A stretch of DNA of 64,000 bases. Origin: Isoperla grammatica (lineage: Eukaryota > Arthropoda > Insecta > Plecoptera > Perlodidae). The position numbers were made by a program, and so were the translations under genes. Positions 1 to 12,190 of the stretch are shown one piece after another; position 1 is the first letter of the stretch, and every line of letters begins with the position of its first letter. The stretch lies in contig OX246739.1 in the NCBI GenBank assembly GCA_945910005.1, forward strand, positions 37,086,608-37,150,607, read 5' to 3'. The notes beneath the pieces were generated by a model. That model searched no databases. It had not been told where the DNA came from and saw only the letters and a program-made list of their open reading frames with translations.

Positions 1-2340
1 AAAAACTTCGTTTAATCTTAAATTAGACTTTCGTTTTGATTACCTACCCCGCGGAACCCCCGATCTATGGCCTGAAACTTGTAAATTTTAGTGCTTTTTC
101 TTATTAACTTTTCTTTGTTCCAATAAATTATTTCCGATTTTCAAGTTTTACGGGAATAATTGCAACGAAAATTGTAGGAGTTATAATATTGATTTGTAAT
201 TGTAAGAGATCCAAAAGCGTACACGTTGAAAGACAAAGTCAAAACGTACGTAGTTCCAAGTGAACAACATATGCAGAAGTTAGTTCCTAAATCATGTAAT
301 TTGTAATAAGAATTGAACTGATAAAACAAATCTAAGCGAAACTAGATCGATTCAAATGAAGGTGCAAAGCAACGCTGGCAGGGGTGTGGGTGCATACGAC
401 CTTGGCCGGACGGCCCACCCACATAATTACATACAAATAACGATTATTCAGAGGAACTGGAATTGGTTGACGAATTAAGAACTTATTCAAATTCCAGTAT
501 AGTTATCATTTTAGCATGTATTTATAGATTCCATTCATTTATGAATATTCAGTCAAAGAACCGATTTACAAAGGGGGACAATATAAATCACTAAACAATA
601 AAGAATGAACACCATAATAAAAATACTGGACATAAAGTTATTTAAACAAAAATTGGCATCGTAGCCGACATATCTAATAACAAAATTAGTCGCGAAGTCG
701 ATTCGCTATAATCTTTCAATATTATACAATCATTATAATTTGAAGTGTTATTTGCGTAATATTGTATATTAATATACCTCGCATTATAAGAATTAAATGT
801 GAGGTTTGTATAAACCAATAAAAAAATATTTAAGAAGCAATTTATATCACAAATTTAGAATGTAAGAACACAATACATAAGCAATATGGAGCGTCAAATA
901 GCTAGACAATCGAATGCAAAGAGAGGCTTACCTGGGCGAAGGCTGGGATGAGAGTGCGGGCCGCGCTGACGAGACTTCACCTCGTAAACATTCATCAGTG
1001 TAGCCCCCTCTATGCAACACGGTAACTACACGATAGAGAGAGACAGAGAGATAGACAAAACATCACCTGACCTATGTGCCCTTATTTGGACATGTTTTGA
1101 TCAAGTAGTAGCGTGACTTCATGACTTTCAATGCAGATAACAGGGAAATACCATTGGGGAAATACCCATCGTGGGAACTTTCCACTCAACTAAGTTGGAG
1201 ACTAATAATTCGAAATACAATATTTTACAGGGAATACGTTTTATCATTTATCATTTAACAGCTGCATCAAAATGTACGTAATTAATTATTCACGGGTATT
1301 GTTCACACCAGTTAAAAGCAATATTTCAAATCAGGCGCGTTACAACGGGGTGGGGGGGCAAATGGGGCAATTGCCCCCCCCCCCCCCAGCTCTATTCACT
1401 GCCCTCCCCCCCCCCCCCCACACATCGCGTCTCAAATTCGATGTGACTATCTGTGTGAAGCAGCCTATGGATACAAATTACAAACAACCATGTCAAAAAA
1501 ACGAGAACATTAAATTAAAAAAATAAATTCACATCAATTAGCGACTATAATACCCACTCAATAACAAGACTGATTTTCAGTGGGGGACTTTAATTTAAAG
1601 CGACTAAACCAATCCTGTATGCTCCAAACAACCATCGTTAACGTAAAGGTATTGACAGTTTTTGTCAAGCCTTGGAGCCTTGGGGGGGGGGGGGGGGGGG
1701 GGGAGGGGGGCAGATACAATACGAGCACCAGTTTACGTTAGATGGGAATGAAAACTAATCAACTACAGTAAATAACGTGCCAAATTTGTCTACAAACCAG
1801 ATACTTTTCCTAAACCCAAATGTTTTGAAAACCGTCTTTATACTCGTCCCCCCCCCCCCCCCCCCCCCACACACACACACAGTTGTTACGCGGGTTTCAA
1901 ATTAACAATGATTTGATTTTAACGTATTGAATAATGACTAGAAGACATATTTACACTGGAATTGAAAACACTATTACTTTCACTAATTTATGTCAAATAT
2001 CACTGAAAAGAGCTTTATCTATATTGATGTACTGCGGACTATAAAGACTTAAAAAATGTTCAAAAATTGAAGAGAATAAAATGTAATGATATATAGACAC
2101 AATTCGACAACACAGCGATGACAGAGAGATCCAATAACATTTCCCGCATTTCTTGTGATTATCGGGCAAGTACGAGCAGATAATAACAGACACAGCATTT
2201 ACAAGCGTTTGGGTGTGGCATGTAACTAAAATGAAAACAACGCATGATGAAACTGGATCCACCTATTTACCTCCATATTCATAATGTTTTTATGTTAGTG
2301 TTATTGTGCTAATTGATTGTACCTATTTTGTACTTAGTAC
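1..2340. other. Gene-poor AT-rich flank with homopolymers
   Basis: No open frame here resembles a known protein. The stretch holds long C or G runs (1374-1387, 1406-1419, 1682-1703, 1848-1868, the last followed by an AC run). A dispersed repeat at about 1578-1640 recurs at about 28244-28310, sharing the stretch around ggggactttaatttaaag. I see no promoter, RNA gene or splice-linked exon. Confidence 0.5.
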
Positions 2341-2363
2341 GTTGTAGCTCTGCAATAGCCTAT

Positions 2364-2789
2364 AGCAGATGCCTTGCACTGTATTGCAGATATACATAAT
2401 AAGTGATACACACCTGTATTATACCGCTGAGCCTCCTCTATCGGTGTAGTAAGCACCAGCAGATGCCTTGCACTGTATTGCAATTTGCAAATATACATAG
2501 AAGTGCTACACACCTGTATTAAACCGCTGAGCCTCCTCTATCGGTGTAGTAAGCACTAGCAGATGCCTTGCACTGTATTGCAGATATACATAGAAGTGCT
2601 ACACACCTGTATTATACCGCTGAGGCTCCTCTATCGGTGTAGTAAGCACTAGCAGATGTCTTGCACTGTATTGCAGATATACATAGAAGTGCTACACACC
2701 TGTATTATACCGCTGAGCCTCCTATATCGGTGTAGTAAGCACTAGCAGATGCCTTGCACTGTATTGGCGATATACATAGAAGTGCTATA
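2364..2789. repeat. Tandem repeat, ~93-bp unit, about 4.5 copies
   Basis: Copies begin with agcagatgccttgcactg at 2364, 2458, 2558, 2651 and 2744, giving spacings of 94, 100, 93 and 93 bp. The 100-bp copy carries a short insertion next to the sequence ttgcaaatatac. Copies differ by only a few substitutions, so amplification is fairly recent. The last copy is cut off by the hAT-like element starting at 2790. Confidence 0.9.
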
Positions 2790-4015
2790 CAGGGGCGGAT
2801 TTAAGATAAAGGGCCCGGTCGGCATTGATAATTGTGTAGTCATTACGTGGAGATGAGGTAGCGTGGAATAGCAGGGGTCTGGGGCGAAGCCCCAGCCACC
2901 GAAAACAATTTCGATAAAAGCGAAAATATTTTTGGTACTGCAATAAGTATAATGAAATTTGTAAAAAGAGCCTTGTCCGTGGGAAACTTTTTCCCGAAAA
3001 ATAATGAATTATTACTGTACCCATTTTTGCTTGAAGTAGCTATATAGATGAAACTAAATCGACGCCGGTCTTAGTAATAGTTTGGTTTTCCAAATTGGCA
3101 ATTGAGAACAATTGAAAAAAAATCTACTTGAAAAATGTTCGTGACATCACTAGACGATTTGGACGCATGTTCTTGTTGCACTGTGGGGAGACCAGTATCA
3201 ATCGACGTTTCATCGCGTTTACTTACTTCACCAACACGTGCTGATTTAATCGCACTCGCACATACCTTCCTCTCAGCAAAAAATGCTAATTTTCGATAAA
3301 AAAGAACGTTCCCTATCTTTTCATTTTTGATAGTCTGGTTTATGTTCTTATTTGTCTTTCTCGTTCATTTCTAAACATACCTGAAACAGGGGCAGTGGCA
3401 TAATTTCAATACCACAATCATGCTAGAGTAAAATATATGTAAAATAACAATTCAAACTAACAAACAAAAGGAATAAAACGAAAACTGTCCCACAGAATAA
3501 CGCTCACACACAAGCACACGCTAAAGCACAATAGTTTGCAAGAACTACTTGACTTCCGTCACTTGCCAAACTTATAATACAACTGAGCTACGAACACGTA
3601 TTTAGGGTCTAATAAGACACAACAAGCCACCCCCACCCGACCCCCTATTGGCCACCTACATAACTAAGTGATTTTCCTCGAACTTTGAAATATGCTCATC
3701 TGCTTTTATGTTTACGAAGCATTGTTTATCAGAACGATGTAAATCTTTGAGCGTGAAAATATCCTGTCCCGCTGTCCCTACCCTTATCTTCTAACAACCT
3801 GTCGTTATTGTAAAAGGCCAACACCAAACTTTTCGGACAATTTATGTCAATTATAGCTTCGTTCCCGTTTCATTGACAATTTCAACAAAAAGAGGCTGAG
3901 TAGACGACAACTACATCAAGTTATGATTACCAGCAATGGGGGTCTGGGGGGGCCCCGACAGGGTCGGGGCCCGGTCGGCATTCGCCGACCCCGCCGCCCG
4001 TTAAATCCGCCCCTG
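2790..4015. mobile_element. hAT-like non-autonomous DNA element (degraded)
   Basis: The left end reads caggggcggatttaa and the right end ttaaatccgcccctg, a 15-bp terminal inverted repeat of the kind seen in hAT elements. Just inside, both ends carry gggcccggtcggcatt, and the motif ggggtctggggg or ggggtctggggc occurs near each end. No transposase is visible. The left flank gtgctata is not repeated at the right, so the target duplication is lost or one boundary has been rearranged. Confidence 0.65.
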
Positions 4016-4821
4016 AGTCCTGGGTTCAAACATTGAGGAACCGTACATTTATTATGTTACACAATAGACAATAGACATTCATCCTACCGTGGCAAAGACG
4101 TGGCGTACCGATCTTTATCTATCTCCCTCTAATCTACTACTAAGGAGTCACACTACCTTGGTTGGCTTTCGCCCCGTCCGTTCGTCCCTCGTGACTCCTT
4201 GGTTCGTTCCTCGGGGATAGTCCTTGTGCCCCATGGCACACCGCCGGTCCCTCTCAGCCCGTTCCATCTTCATGCGCCTACATTACGTCCATCTTCAACG
4301 GCTCCTCCGACCGGTCCCCCCGAGACTCTCCAGACTACCCACTTTTAATCCACCTCGACCGTATCACGTCACCTTCCCCCCCTTTACCCCTTCTTTGGCT
4401 TGTGCTAGCTGCTCATGACTATAATCACTCATCAACCTACATGGTTCGACCCCCCACTCAAGCCAAAATGCAAGAGTGGGGCTCAGACCAAACTCCTAAC
4501 AACAATCCAACTGGGCCTCCCAAAACCCCTGACACAGCAAAGTTACCAAATTACTTGTATGACCATTATGCTGTATCAGTATTCTAATGTTAGTATTGTT
4601 GCCCTAGATTGATGATTACATAATAGCCAGCTCAGCACCTACCTGATTGTGATCAAAACAGAGTGTTGTTTAATGTTTACCCATGTCACAATCAAGTAGA
4701 ATAAAACACGACAGTGAAGGAATCCAGTGTGAAAATGATTAAACTTCCATTTTCACACTACAATATTTGTTATATTTGTATATTTCCTGAATTGATATTT
4801 TCTATTAAACCATAAACCATG

Positions 4822-5735
4822 TATGGATCGATTTACGAACTGATGGTCTCACAGGATGCAAAAAGTATCAAAGAATGCGATCTGATCATGAAAACTGCAA
4901 AAATGGCAAAAAAAGATTTAAAGCCTTTTTTCAACAAAAGGCTTTACCTATACCCTTCTCAAAAATCCAAAATCCACACTTTGTCATTTTAAAATCTATT
5001 TCGATAGATCTTGACCCCGTGAATGCAAAACTGTAAACGGTTTTTGGCGGAAACAGCCCGTTTGTCCCCAAAAAAATAATGAATATTCTGCTCGATTCTT
5101 CTTATTGTAATTGTAACTCCAAATATGGATCGATTTACTATTTGATGGTCTCACAGGATGCAAAAAGTATCAAAGAATGCGATTTGATCATTAAAACTGC
5201 AAAAATGGCGAAAAAAGATTTTAAGCCGTTTTTCAACCAAGGCTATATACCCTTCTCAAAAATCCAAAATCCACACTTTGTCTTTTTAAAATCTATTTCG
5301 ATAGATCTTGACCCCATGAATGCCAAACTGTAAACGGTTTTTGGTGGAATCTAACTGTTTTCAGTAAAAAAATAATGAATATTCTGCTCGATTCTTCTTA
5401 TTGTAATTGTAACTCCAAATATGGATCGATTTACGAACTGATGGTCTAACAGGATGCAAAAAGTTTCAAAGAATGCGATGTGATCATGAAAACTGTAAAG
5501 ATATGGCAAAAAAATATTTTAAGCCGTTTTTCAACCAAGGCTATACCTATATATACCCTTCTCAAAAATCCAAAATCCACACTTTGTCATTTTAAAATCT
5601 ATTTCGATAGATCTTGACCCCGTGAATGCAAAGCTGTAAACGGTTTTTGTCTGTAAAAAAATAATGAATATTCTGCTCGATTCATCTTATTGTTATTGTA
5701 ACTCCAAATATGGATAGATTTAGGAACTGATGTTC
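4822..5735. repeat. Tandem repeat, ~290-300-bp unit, three copies plus a partial
   Basis: The marker tatggatcgattta recurs at 4822, 5124, 5420 and (as tatggatagattta) 5709, spacings of 302, 296 and 289 bp. Each unit contains ccttctcaaaaatccaaaat and ends near aataatgaatattctgctcg. Short frames open in single copies are broken in the others, so the unit is not coding. A diverged relative lies at about 6590-6740. Confidence 0.88.
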
Positions 5736-6589
5736 AAATTTGAATATCAATTTATTTATTGTTATACAGTTTTTATAAGTTATGAATCGGCGTGAAATCG
5801 GTACATTTGTAAAAAAAAAAAACGGGACACAACAGCGCCCCGGTGAAGAATTGTGAGGACACCGGGTCCCTGAAAAAACGGGACAAGTCTCCATTAACGG
5901 AACTAATTGGCACCCTATTAAAGTAGCCAATTGTATTATGTTGCTGGGCTTCCTGCCCACCTACCGGTGGATTTTCCAAGAAAAACAACTTTCTTTACAA
6001 ACAGCGAACAGCTTTCGTCAACCACTAATTTCGGCCGTTTTCCACAGAAGACGGCACTAGAAACAGACTGATGCATTGTGGTGGCAACATAATGATTAAT
6101 GAATGATTAATGAATGAACAGGTTCAATTGGTGAATATTTTATTTGTTGAGCCTTTGTTGAAACTAAAATCGCGCAGACAATGGTACAGATTAACAGTTT
6201 TAGTGGCACGTAATAATTCTTACCCGAAAGTACTTATTTTAAAAGAAACAACAATAACAGGAATATCCACTCATCCCTCAACAAGATATTACTTGCACGC
6301 TCGACAAACCTGCGTACAGAGAATTCCCTTGCTCGCGTTGTTATCAATTGAGCGATCAGACAGGAATGTAGACTACGATATGGCAACGATGCAAGTAGGT
6401 ACATTTTGACAACATTGTAGCGGTCTGTCTCATTGATTTTCTTTCGATGAGTTGGCTCAGCGGTAAAGCGCGAGACTCGAAATCGGTAGAGCGCTGGTCC
6501 AATAAAAATGAGACATGTCAATATCTCAGATTTTCTAAATAGATCTTAAGTACATTTTAAATCGTTGCAATTAAGAATTAAGATCCTAT

Positions 6590-6745
6590 AATGAAATCCA
6601 ATACAAATCGCATACGATAGACCGTAAATCGTTTTTGGGCAAAACGAACCGTTTGACAGCAAACAAATAAACCGTGCGTCTAAACCGGCTCCTAAAAATC
6701 ACATTGTCGTTTTAAAATCGCTATCTAAGCCCGTCTGAATCAGTA
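6590..6745. repeat. Diverged relative of the ~300-bp tandem unit
   Basis: The segment keeps the order of blocks seen in the 4.8-5.7 kb array: gtaaatcgtttttgg, then an accgtttg block, and cattgtcgttttaaaatc. It is heavily substituted. It suggests the array derives from a dispersed element, not from a purely local sequence. Confidence 0.4.
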
Positions 6746-7499
6746 AAAAATAGCTTTGGAATGTGAACACTTTGCACAATATTGGGCTGTTTAATTGTGG
6801 TGGGTTAACAAATTCATTTTTAAACAGAGGTTTTGCGGAAACTTTTGGGTCAGGAGATTAGAGCAATCTGACCAAAAGAATTAAAGATACAATGTCATAT
6901 TTAATTATTTATACGAATTTAATCTGTCGGTTTTTTAGGCGCAAAGGGGCAAGAGTTGATAATAGAACCGAATTAAATACAATAGGGCACATTTCTTAGA
7001 AATTGAATTAGTGTGGGAGTACTGAAAAATACATAAAAAAGCATCGTACATTTTCACTCTACTCTCCGATCCCCCCCCCCCCCCCCCCGCCACCACACTA
7101 AGGCGTCGAGTGTGTGGGTGCTGGCAAAACTACTAGCTTGTTTCATCTAACAAAGTTTTGAGCTATCTATATTTACAAAAACGTTTGAAGATTGTTTTTA
7201 TTTTCAATTTAACATCACAATCACAATGAATAACACAATTTATTTGCATATCAAAATAAAATGGTAATTATAATGAAGGTTCAGTAGCTGTAGAGGATAC
7301 AGGAGAGGGGGCGATCGCCCAATCGCCCCCCATGATTGTCCGACCAAAGGTCCAAAATCATTTAATCGTGCAGGGTACTGATCTAGTGGTAAGAACTGAA
7401 CTCTCTTGCCCCCCCCCCAGCCCCCCTTAAACTTTAAAATGGTTTCAGTATATAATATTAACATCAAGTAACAAAAATACTTCTGGATGAATAATAAAT

Positions 7500-7582
7500 A
7501 ATAAATAAATAAATATATAAATAAATATATAAATATATAAATATATATATATAAATAAATAAATAATAAATAAATAATAAAC
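7500..7582. repeat. A/T microsatellite, (AAAT)/(AT) type
   Basis: A run of aaat, aaatat and at units. The long minus-strand frame across it (a Tyr/Leu/Ile/Phe-rich peptide) is a by-product of the repeat. Confidence 0.85.
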
Positions 7583-8504
7583 CCCGTTCTTAAAACGATT
7601 ACCACAAAAAAAATTCACAATAAAATTTAAATTACTTCATAACGTACATTCGTGGTGATTATAAATCAGTATTGAAATATTTCTTCCGTAGCTCTGTTTC
7701 GTAGCTTGCACTCAGTAATGTAACCAATTCCGAGGTTTTCCTACGTACAATACAGCTTGCTAGTGCTTGATTAATTCATTACCGCAGAGGAGGAGGGTAA
7801 TTGACATTTAGGAGGACTTTGCTCCCCCCACCCCCACACAATTTCCTGAATTAATTAATGTAAACATTGTCGGCGACGTTTATAGCGACGCGTAATACAT
7901 AGTGTTGACAGAACAAGGACAATGTTGGTACTAATACCTGTGGTACTACACTACACGAACAAAATGTGATGTGTCATTTAATTGGTAAACAAGACAAATA
8001 ACGTTTCTGTGTTAAAACTGATAAACACAGATTAGCAGATTGGTCATTACCTGCACTGGCCCTGCTGGACGAAGTCTTTTGCATTTTAAAGATATTGCGT
8101 ATCATTACGACATTAATAAAATACCAATGTTTGTCAACCCTATTACACGTTATATCACCTCATCTGCCGAACCGCTACTGCCACTGCCTTACAAGCAAGC
8201 AATCCCCTCCCCCCCTCCCCTCTTGCAAGTGACGATTGAAACACAGGACTTTTGAGTGACACGGGTGTATTTTGCCAGCACATTGATCAAGCAATTGTCA
8301 GACACGTCGTGCTATACGCACCGACATGTCGCTGGCTTTTCCTTCGATCACGGTAGTTCTTTTGTGTGAGGGGGGGCGGGGGGGGGGGGGGGGCTGTGTG
8401 TGTGATATGAGTCAATCACTGAACTTTGGCCCGGCATTTGGTGGGCTCATAGGAACTATGATATCACTTGCTCTTTTTTTTTATTTTTTTATTTTATCAA
8501 GCTC

Positions 8505-9110
8505 ACAGTTCGAAAATTACAACGTAGTATCAATTTCTATAAATCCAACAATTTTCCAGTGGGGGAGGGGCGCAGGATGATACTCTTGATCCCCTATGAA
8601 AAGTGCAAGCTCAGGGGGGAAGCTATCCCTCTGCCCGCCCCCCCCCCCCTTGCCCGTTTCCAACGCCGTTGCAATTGCAACTTTCGAGCTCGCCTGCGAT
8701 TTCTGCGTATGTAAACGCACTCTTCGTAATATAATATTAATTTATTTCGTTTTGGAAACCTGTCCATGGACAATCCATGTCCCTCTCAGCTGGTTATCTC
8801 TGTTATTTGGAATAGTTGTGAAGGAACGAATCAGGTACCTACTTATTGATTTTCTTACCTCTTTGCATCTCCTACATCCCTGATACACGCGGCTCGACTC
8901 TGAAGCACAGACGGCGTGTGCAGTCGTCGGAACCGCAGATAGGTAGGTTTAGGTAGCTTGCCCGCCCCCCTGAGCTTGCAAAATTGGGGGGGGGGGGGGG
9001 GGGGGGTAGGGAGCGGGGGCAGAGTCATTGCCCTCCACGGAAAAAAGTTGAATTTATAGAAATTGATTGACATACAGTATACACTGTAATTTTCAAACAG
9101 TGCTTTTCCA
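8505..9110. repeat. Two inverted copies of a dispersed repeat with internal G/C runs
   Basis: The plus-strand segment at about 8505-8570, with atcaatttctataaat and cgaaaattac blocks, reappears reverse-complemented at about 9050-9110 (atttatagaaattgat, gtaattttca). Each copy sits beside a G-rich block, including the 21-base G run at 8986-9006. Members of one repeat family in opposite orientation are the simplest reading. Confidence 0.55.
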
Positions 9111-9648
9111 GTTTCGAAGGGCTCAGATAGTCCCGTTGGTCCCGTTGTAAAAATTTCACAGTTTGACAGCTGCACAGACAGGCACAGACACAGACACCGA
9201 CAGGCCTGGACATTGTGATAGCAACGGAGACACGGTCGGACGAGGAGGCAAACAGGTGCCGTTTTGGTCAATGTGGAGCTGCAGGAGCCGGACAACATGG
9301 TGTGACCATGGATTTATAATAGTACCTAGACATTCAAATTTTGAGAGCCGATTATTGCAAAAATCGATGCTAGAGAATCGATTCTACGATTAAATCGAAT
9401 AAAAAGAATCGATCGATTAATAGAAAGAATCGAAAGAAAAGAATCGATTGTTCGAGAGAATCGATTCTTTTCACCCATCTCAAGTTTGGTGAGGTTATGT
9501 TTGTGTAGGCATAAGTTGAGTTTGTAATTTTGCCTAAAGAAAAACGTAGGAAAACGACTGAAACGGAAAGTTTTTAGTGAGTGGTAAGTCTACATACAGT
9601 AGGCTAGGTCTAGCCTACACAATCAACTACCCTAGCTTAGGCCTAGCT

Positions 9649-10590
9649 ATGTCGAGAATTTGCTGGAGTAGGCCTACTGTGAACGCAGGAATATGCTTGG
9701 GGCTAGGCCTACATCAAAGGTCTGGTACTGCACTTTTACCTAGAGCCGGACAAATGTTGATAATGTCGAGGTCTAGTACATCTGAAGGCCAACCATCAAA
9801 TATATCTCCAAATAATTTAAAGCAGGCGTTAGATGTACCAGTAATTACGACTAGGAAATTAGATTTTCCTCCAAATTATAAGAAACCCTTGGAAGCTTGG
9901 GTAGAGAATTTCGACTCCTTGGAAGAACAAAAACTTGGAATAGTGAGTTTGCACCCAGATGTTTTTGGTGCACAGCCAAGAATTGATCTTATACATCAGA
10001 ATGTAAGATGGCAACGAATGTACCGGTTTGTTTGTTACGCTCATACGAAAACTCGAGCTGAAGTTCGAGGTGGAGGACATAAGCCATGGCCTCAGAAGGG
10101 CCTAGGTCGAGCTCGTCACTCAAGTATTCGGTCACCAATTTGGCGAGGAGGAGGAGTCGTGCATGGTCCCCGTTCACCAACAACTCATTTCTACATGTTA
10201 CCGTTCTACAATCGGGTACTAGGTCTTACAGCAGCATTGTCGATAAAACTAGCTCAAGATGATCTGCACATCATACCATCTTTAGAAATACCATCTGATG
10301 AGGCCAGTTTTATTGAAGATCTTGTTCAAGAAAGAAACTGGGGTCCATCTGTACTAATTATAAATGACACTGACATCATGCCCAGGAACATTACTAAGGC
10401 AACAGATACGTTAAAACATGTGAATCTTATGCCAGTCTATGGTTTAAATGTTTATAGCATGCTTAAACATGACACCCTTGTTCTTACTATGTCAGCTGTT
10501 GATCTTATTGAAGAGAAACTTTTGTACCATTTACATAGAAATGACACTAAATCTGTACAGAGGAAGTTCAAAGTAAACCAAGTAGGATAG
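9649..10590 (+). CDS. MRPL4: Mitochondrial ribosomal protein L4 (uL4m), single exon
   Basis: Encodes a 313-residue protein of the mitochondrial large ribosomal subunit, close to the usual animal length (about 310). The uL4 signature is clear: WPQKGLGRARHSSIRSPIWR followed by GGGVVHGPRSPTTHFYMLP, roughly residues 148-187. The C-terminal half has the expected alternating helices and an LMPVYGLNVYSMLKHD block. The N-terminal ~65 residues are rich in Arg and Ser with few acids, fitting a mitochondrial targeting sequence. I chose the ATG at 9649; the frame stays open upstream to about 9577 but has no ATG there. No intron is needed anywhere. The gene is intact, so I consider it functional: either an intron-poor native locus or an expressed retrocopy. 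An ATTAAA at 11016-11021 could serve as its polyadenylation signal. Confidence 0.96.
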   Translation: MSRICWSRPTVNAGICLGLGLHQRSGTALLPRAGQMLIMSRSSTSEGQPSNISPNNLKQALDVPVITTRKLDFPPNYKKPLEAWVENFDSLEEQKLGIVSLHPDVFGAQPRIDLIHQNVRWQRMYRFVCYAHTKTRAEVRGGGHKPWPQKGLGRARHSSIRSPIWRGGGVVHGPRSPTTHFYMLPFYNRVLGLTAALSIKLAQDDLHIIPSLEIPSDEASFIEDLVQERNWGPSVLIINDTDIMPRNITKATDTLKHVNLMPVYGLNVYSMLKHDTLVLTMSAVDLIEEKLLYHLHRNDTKSVQRKFKVNQVG

Positions 10591-11015
10591 AGCATAGTTC
10601 AGTAATGTCACATAGGCATATTTTATTACTTAGTCATCCTATTCTCCAACTTGGATGCAATAGGTTGGTTCCATTATCTCCACTTGAGTGTTGGTTAAGT
10701 GGGCATGCCCATTGCGAGTGGAAAACATGGACACAACTTTTGCTACCTAGAATCCAGATCACAGTATTGGTGGCAACTTGTCTTCATGATGGCACCCCAT
10801 TTATAAAGTTCTTCCTTAACAAGTTGACAAAAACTAATACCCGTCAACAGTTAAAAACCTGCTTTGACTGCTTCAACTCTGTAGCCTACATGAAAACATT
10901 TCTTGTTGTAGTCCCACCCCCAGCCCACACAAATATTGACATATTTTAGCACTTACAATTTCCTGGATAGTGCGCATGTGTAAATTGTTACACAATTCAA
11001 CTCGGGTAATATTGA

Positions 11016-11021
11016 ATTAAA
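11016..11021 (+). terminator. Possible polyadenylation signal (ATTAAA) for MRPL4
   Basis: ATTAAA lies 426 bases after the MRPL4 stop and before the SINE at 11081. It is the common variant of AATAAA. The AATAAA at about 11707 is an alternative that would place the SINE inside the 3' UTR. Position is the only evidence. Confidence 0.25.
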
Positions 11022-11080
11022 TTTTCATGGCACAAAAGTCGTACGCCTATGTACTTTCGTAACTAACACGGACTTGAAAT

Positions 11081-11266
11081 GCCGGCGCAGTTGGCCGAGG
11101 TCGATTAGGCGTTGGTCTAGTAAACCGCGGTCTCTGCGTTCCAGGTTCGAATCCTGGCTTGGGCATGGATGTCATGTGGCGTTTTTTCATCCTCATAATC
11201 ACCCACTCACCGTCTCGATTAGCCTCGTTGCAAAAATATGGGACGTAAAACCCCAAATATCATCAT
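11081..11266 (+). mobile_element. tRNA-derived SINE with perfect 14-bp target duplication
   Basis: The head (about 11086-11165) is tRNA-like, with an A-box region at ttggccgaggtcgattaggc and a B box ggttcgaatcc. A body of about 90 bp follows, containing ggacgtaaaaccccaa and ending in an atcatc tail. The element is flanked exactly by cacggacttgaaat at 11067-11080 and 11267-11280. The identical duplications show a recent target-primed insertion. The ggacgt-taaa motif near the 3' end resembles the conserved domain of widespread animal SINE superfamilies; the exact family is not assigned. Confidence 0.92.
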
Positions 11267-11421
11267 CACGGACTTGAAATCATTTCAATGATTCAATGTA
11301 CGATTGACAGTTAACTTGTGGGTGGTATTTATTAAAGTGCCTACTGGTAAGAATAAAAATAACCATTCTAAAATCATTGTCGTAGTAAGTAGGCCTACAG
11401 TGGGCATACAACAACCTTTAG

Positions 11422-11543
11422 CCTGCTTTCGTCACAGGCGAGGAAGTCTTAGCCAATCAGTGGTCGGTACGCCCATTTGCGGGGGGCTTGTCTCGGGCAG
11501 TTCGCTCGTTGGCTACCAGTTCCTCGCCTGTGACGAAAGCAGG
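11422..11543. repeat. Inverted repeat, 23-bp perfect arms
   Basis: The arm starting cctgctttcgtcacaggcg at 11422-11444 is the exact reverse complement of 11521-11543. Pairing continues imperfectly inward through agccaa / ttggct and outward through tacaac / gttgta. The whole structure is about 170 bp with a roughly 75-base centre. It looks like a small foldback element; no clear target duplication was found. Confidence 0.7.
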
Positions 11544-11991
11544 AGAATGGTTGTACAACGACCACTTGCGACCGCAGGCCCTACTACACGAACATAATCG
11601 GGGGGGGGGAGGGAAGAAATGTTTATAACTTATTTTTTTTCCTGTGGGTAGGTAACAATTATCGAGCAAGCACTGAATGTGTCTGCAAAAATAGCTCTGC
11701 TCAATTAATAAATAAAATATCTTGATTTTTGAATCTGGCCAGCTTGCAATTTTAAAGCATTTAAAATCAAGAATGTACAGTACCTTGAATGTCTGGTTCT
11801 TTAGCTACGACGACGACGACGGTTGGAGTGCCGTGCAGGAACTTTCCTCATGGGTACTTTGAATCAGAAAATGAAAGAACTGGTGTCACTGGTACTATTG
11901 TAGTGTAGGTCTACTACCTACAATGTGTTTGTATGTGGCACCATACTAGTGATGGTTCACTGTCGTAGGCTTTCGTGGTCCGAGTCAATAA

Positions 11992-12190
11992 TTAAACTTG
12001 GCTATACCCAAAAGCAACTTAAAAACATTAAGCAAGTTTAGGTCTAAAACATTTTATTCGAATTTCAAAAAAAATATTTACCAATCCCTATTCGAAATTT
12101 GAATACAGTATTCTCACATCCCTGGTTAATTAGTACGTATTTAGTTGTGTTTAGTAATTGAAAATAGCTTTTGGGTATAGCCAAGTTTAA
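11992..12190. mobile_element. Small inverted-repeat element
   Basis: The left end starts ttaaacttggctataccc and the right end finishes gggtatagccaagtttaa, giving a 24-bp perfect inverted repeat (11992-12015 and 12167-12190). The interior contains attcgaaatttgaatac followed by tcacatccctg. The latter resembles a hAT terminus and is part of a repeat found again at 12531-12618. Confidence 0.6.

Noticed and set aside
6444..6500. tRNA-like stretch (ttggctcagcggtaaagcg)
   Set aside because: Resembles an A box, but no convincing B box or cloverleaf follows; at most a very old SINE head.
10605..10949. 114-codon frame just after MRPL4
   Set aside because: Same strand as MRPL4 but no recognisable domain; most likely chance within the 3' UTR.
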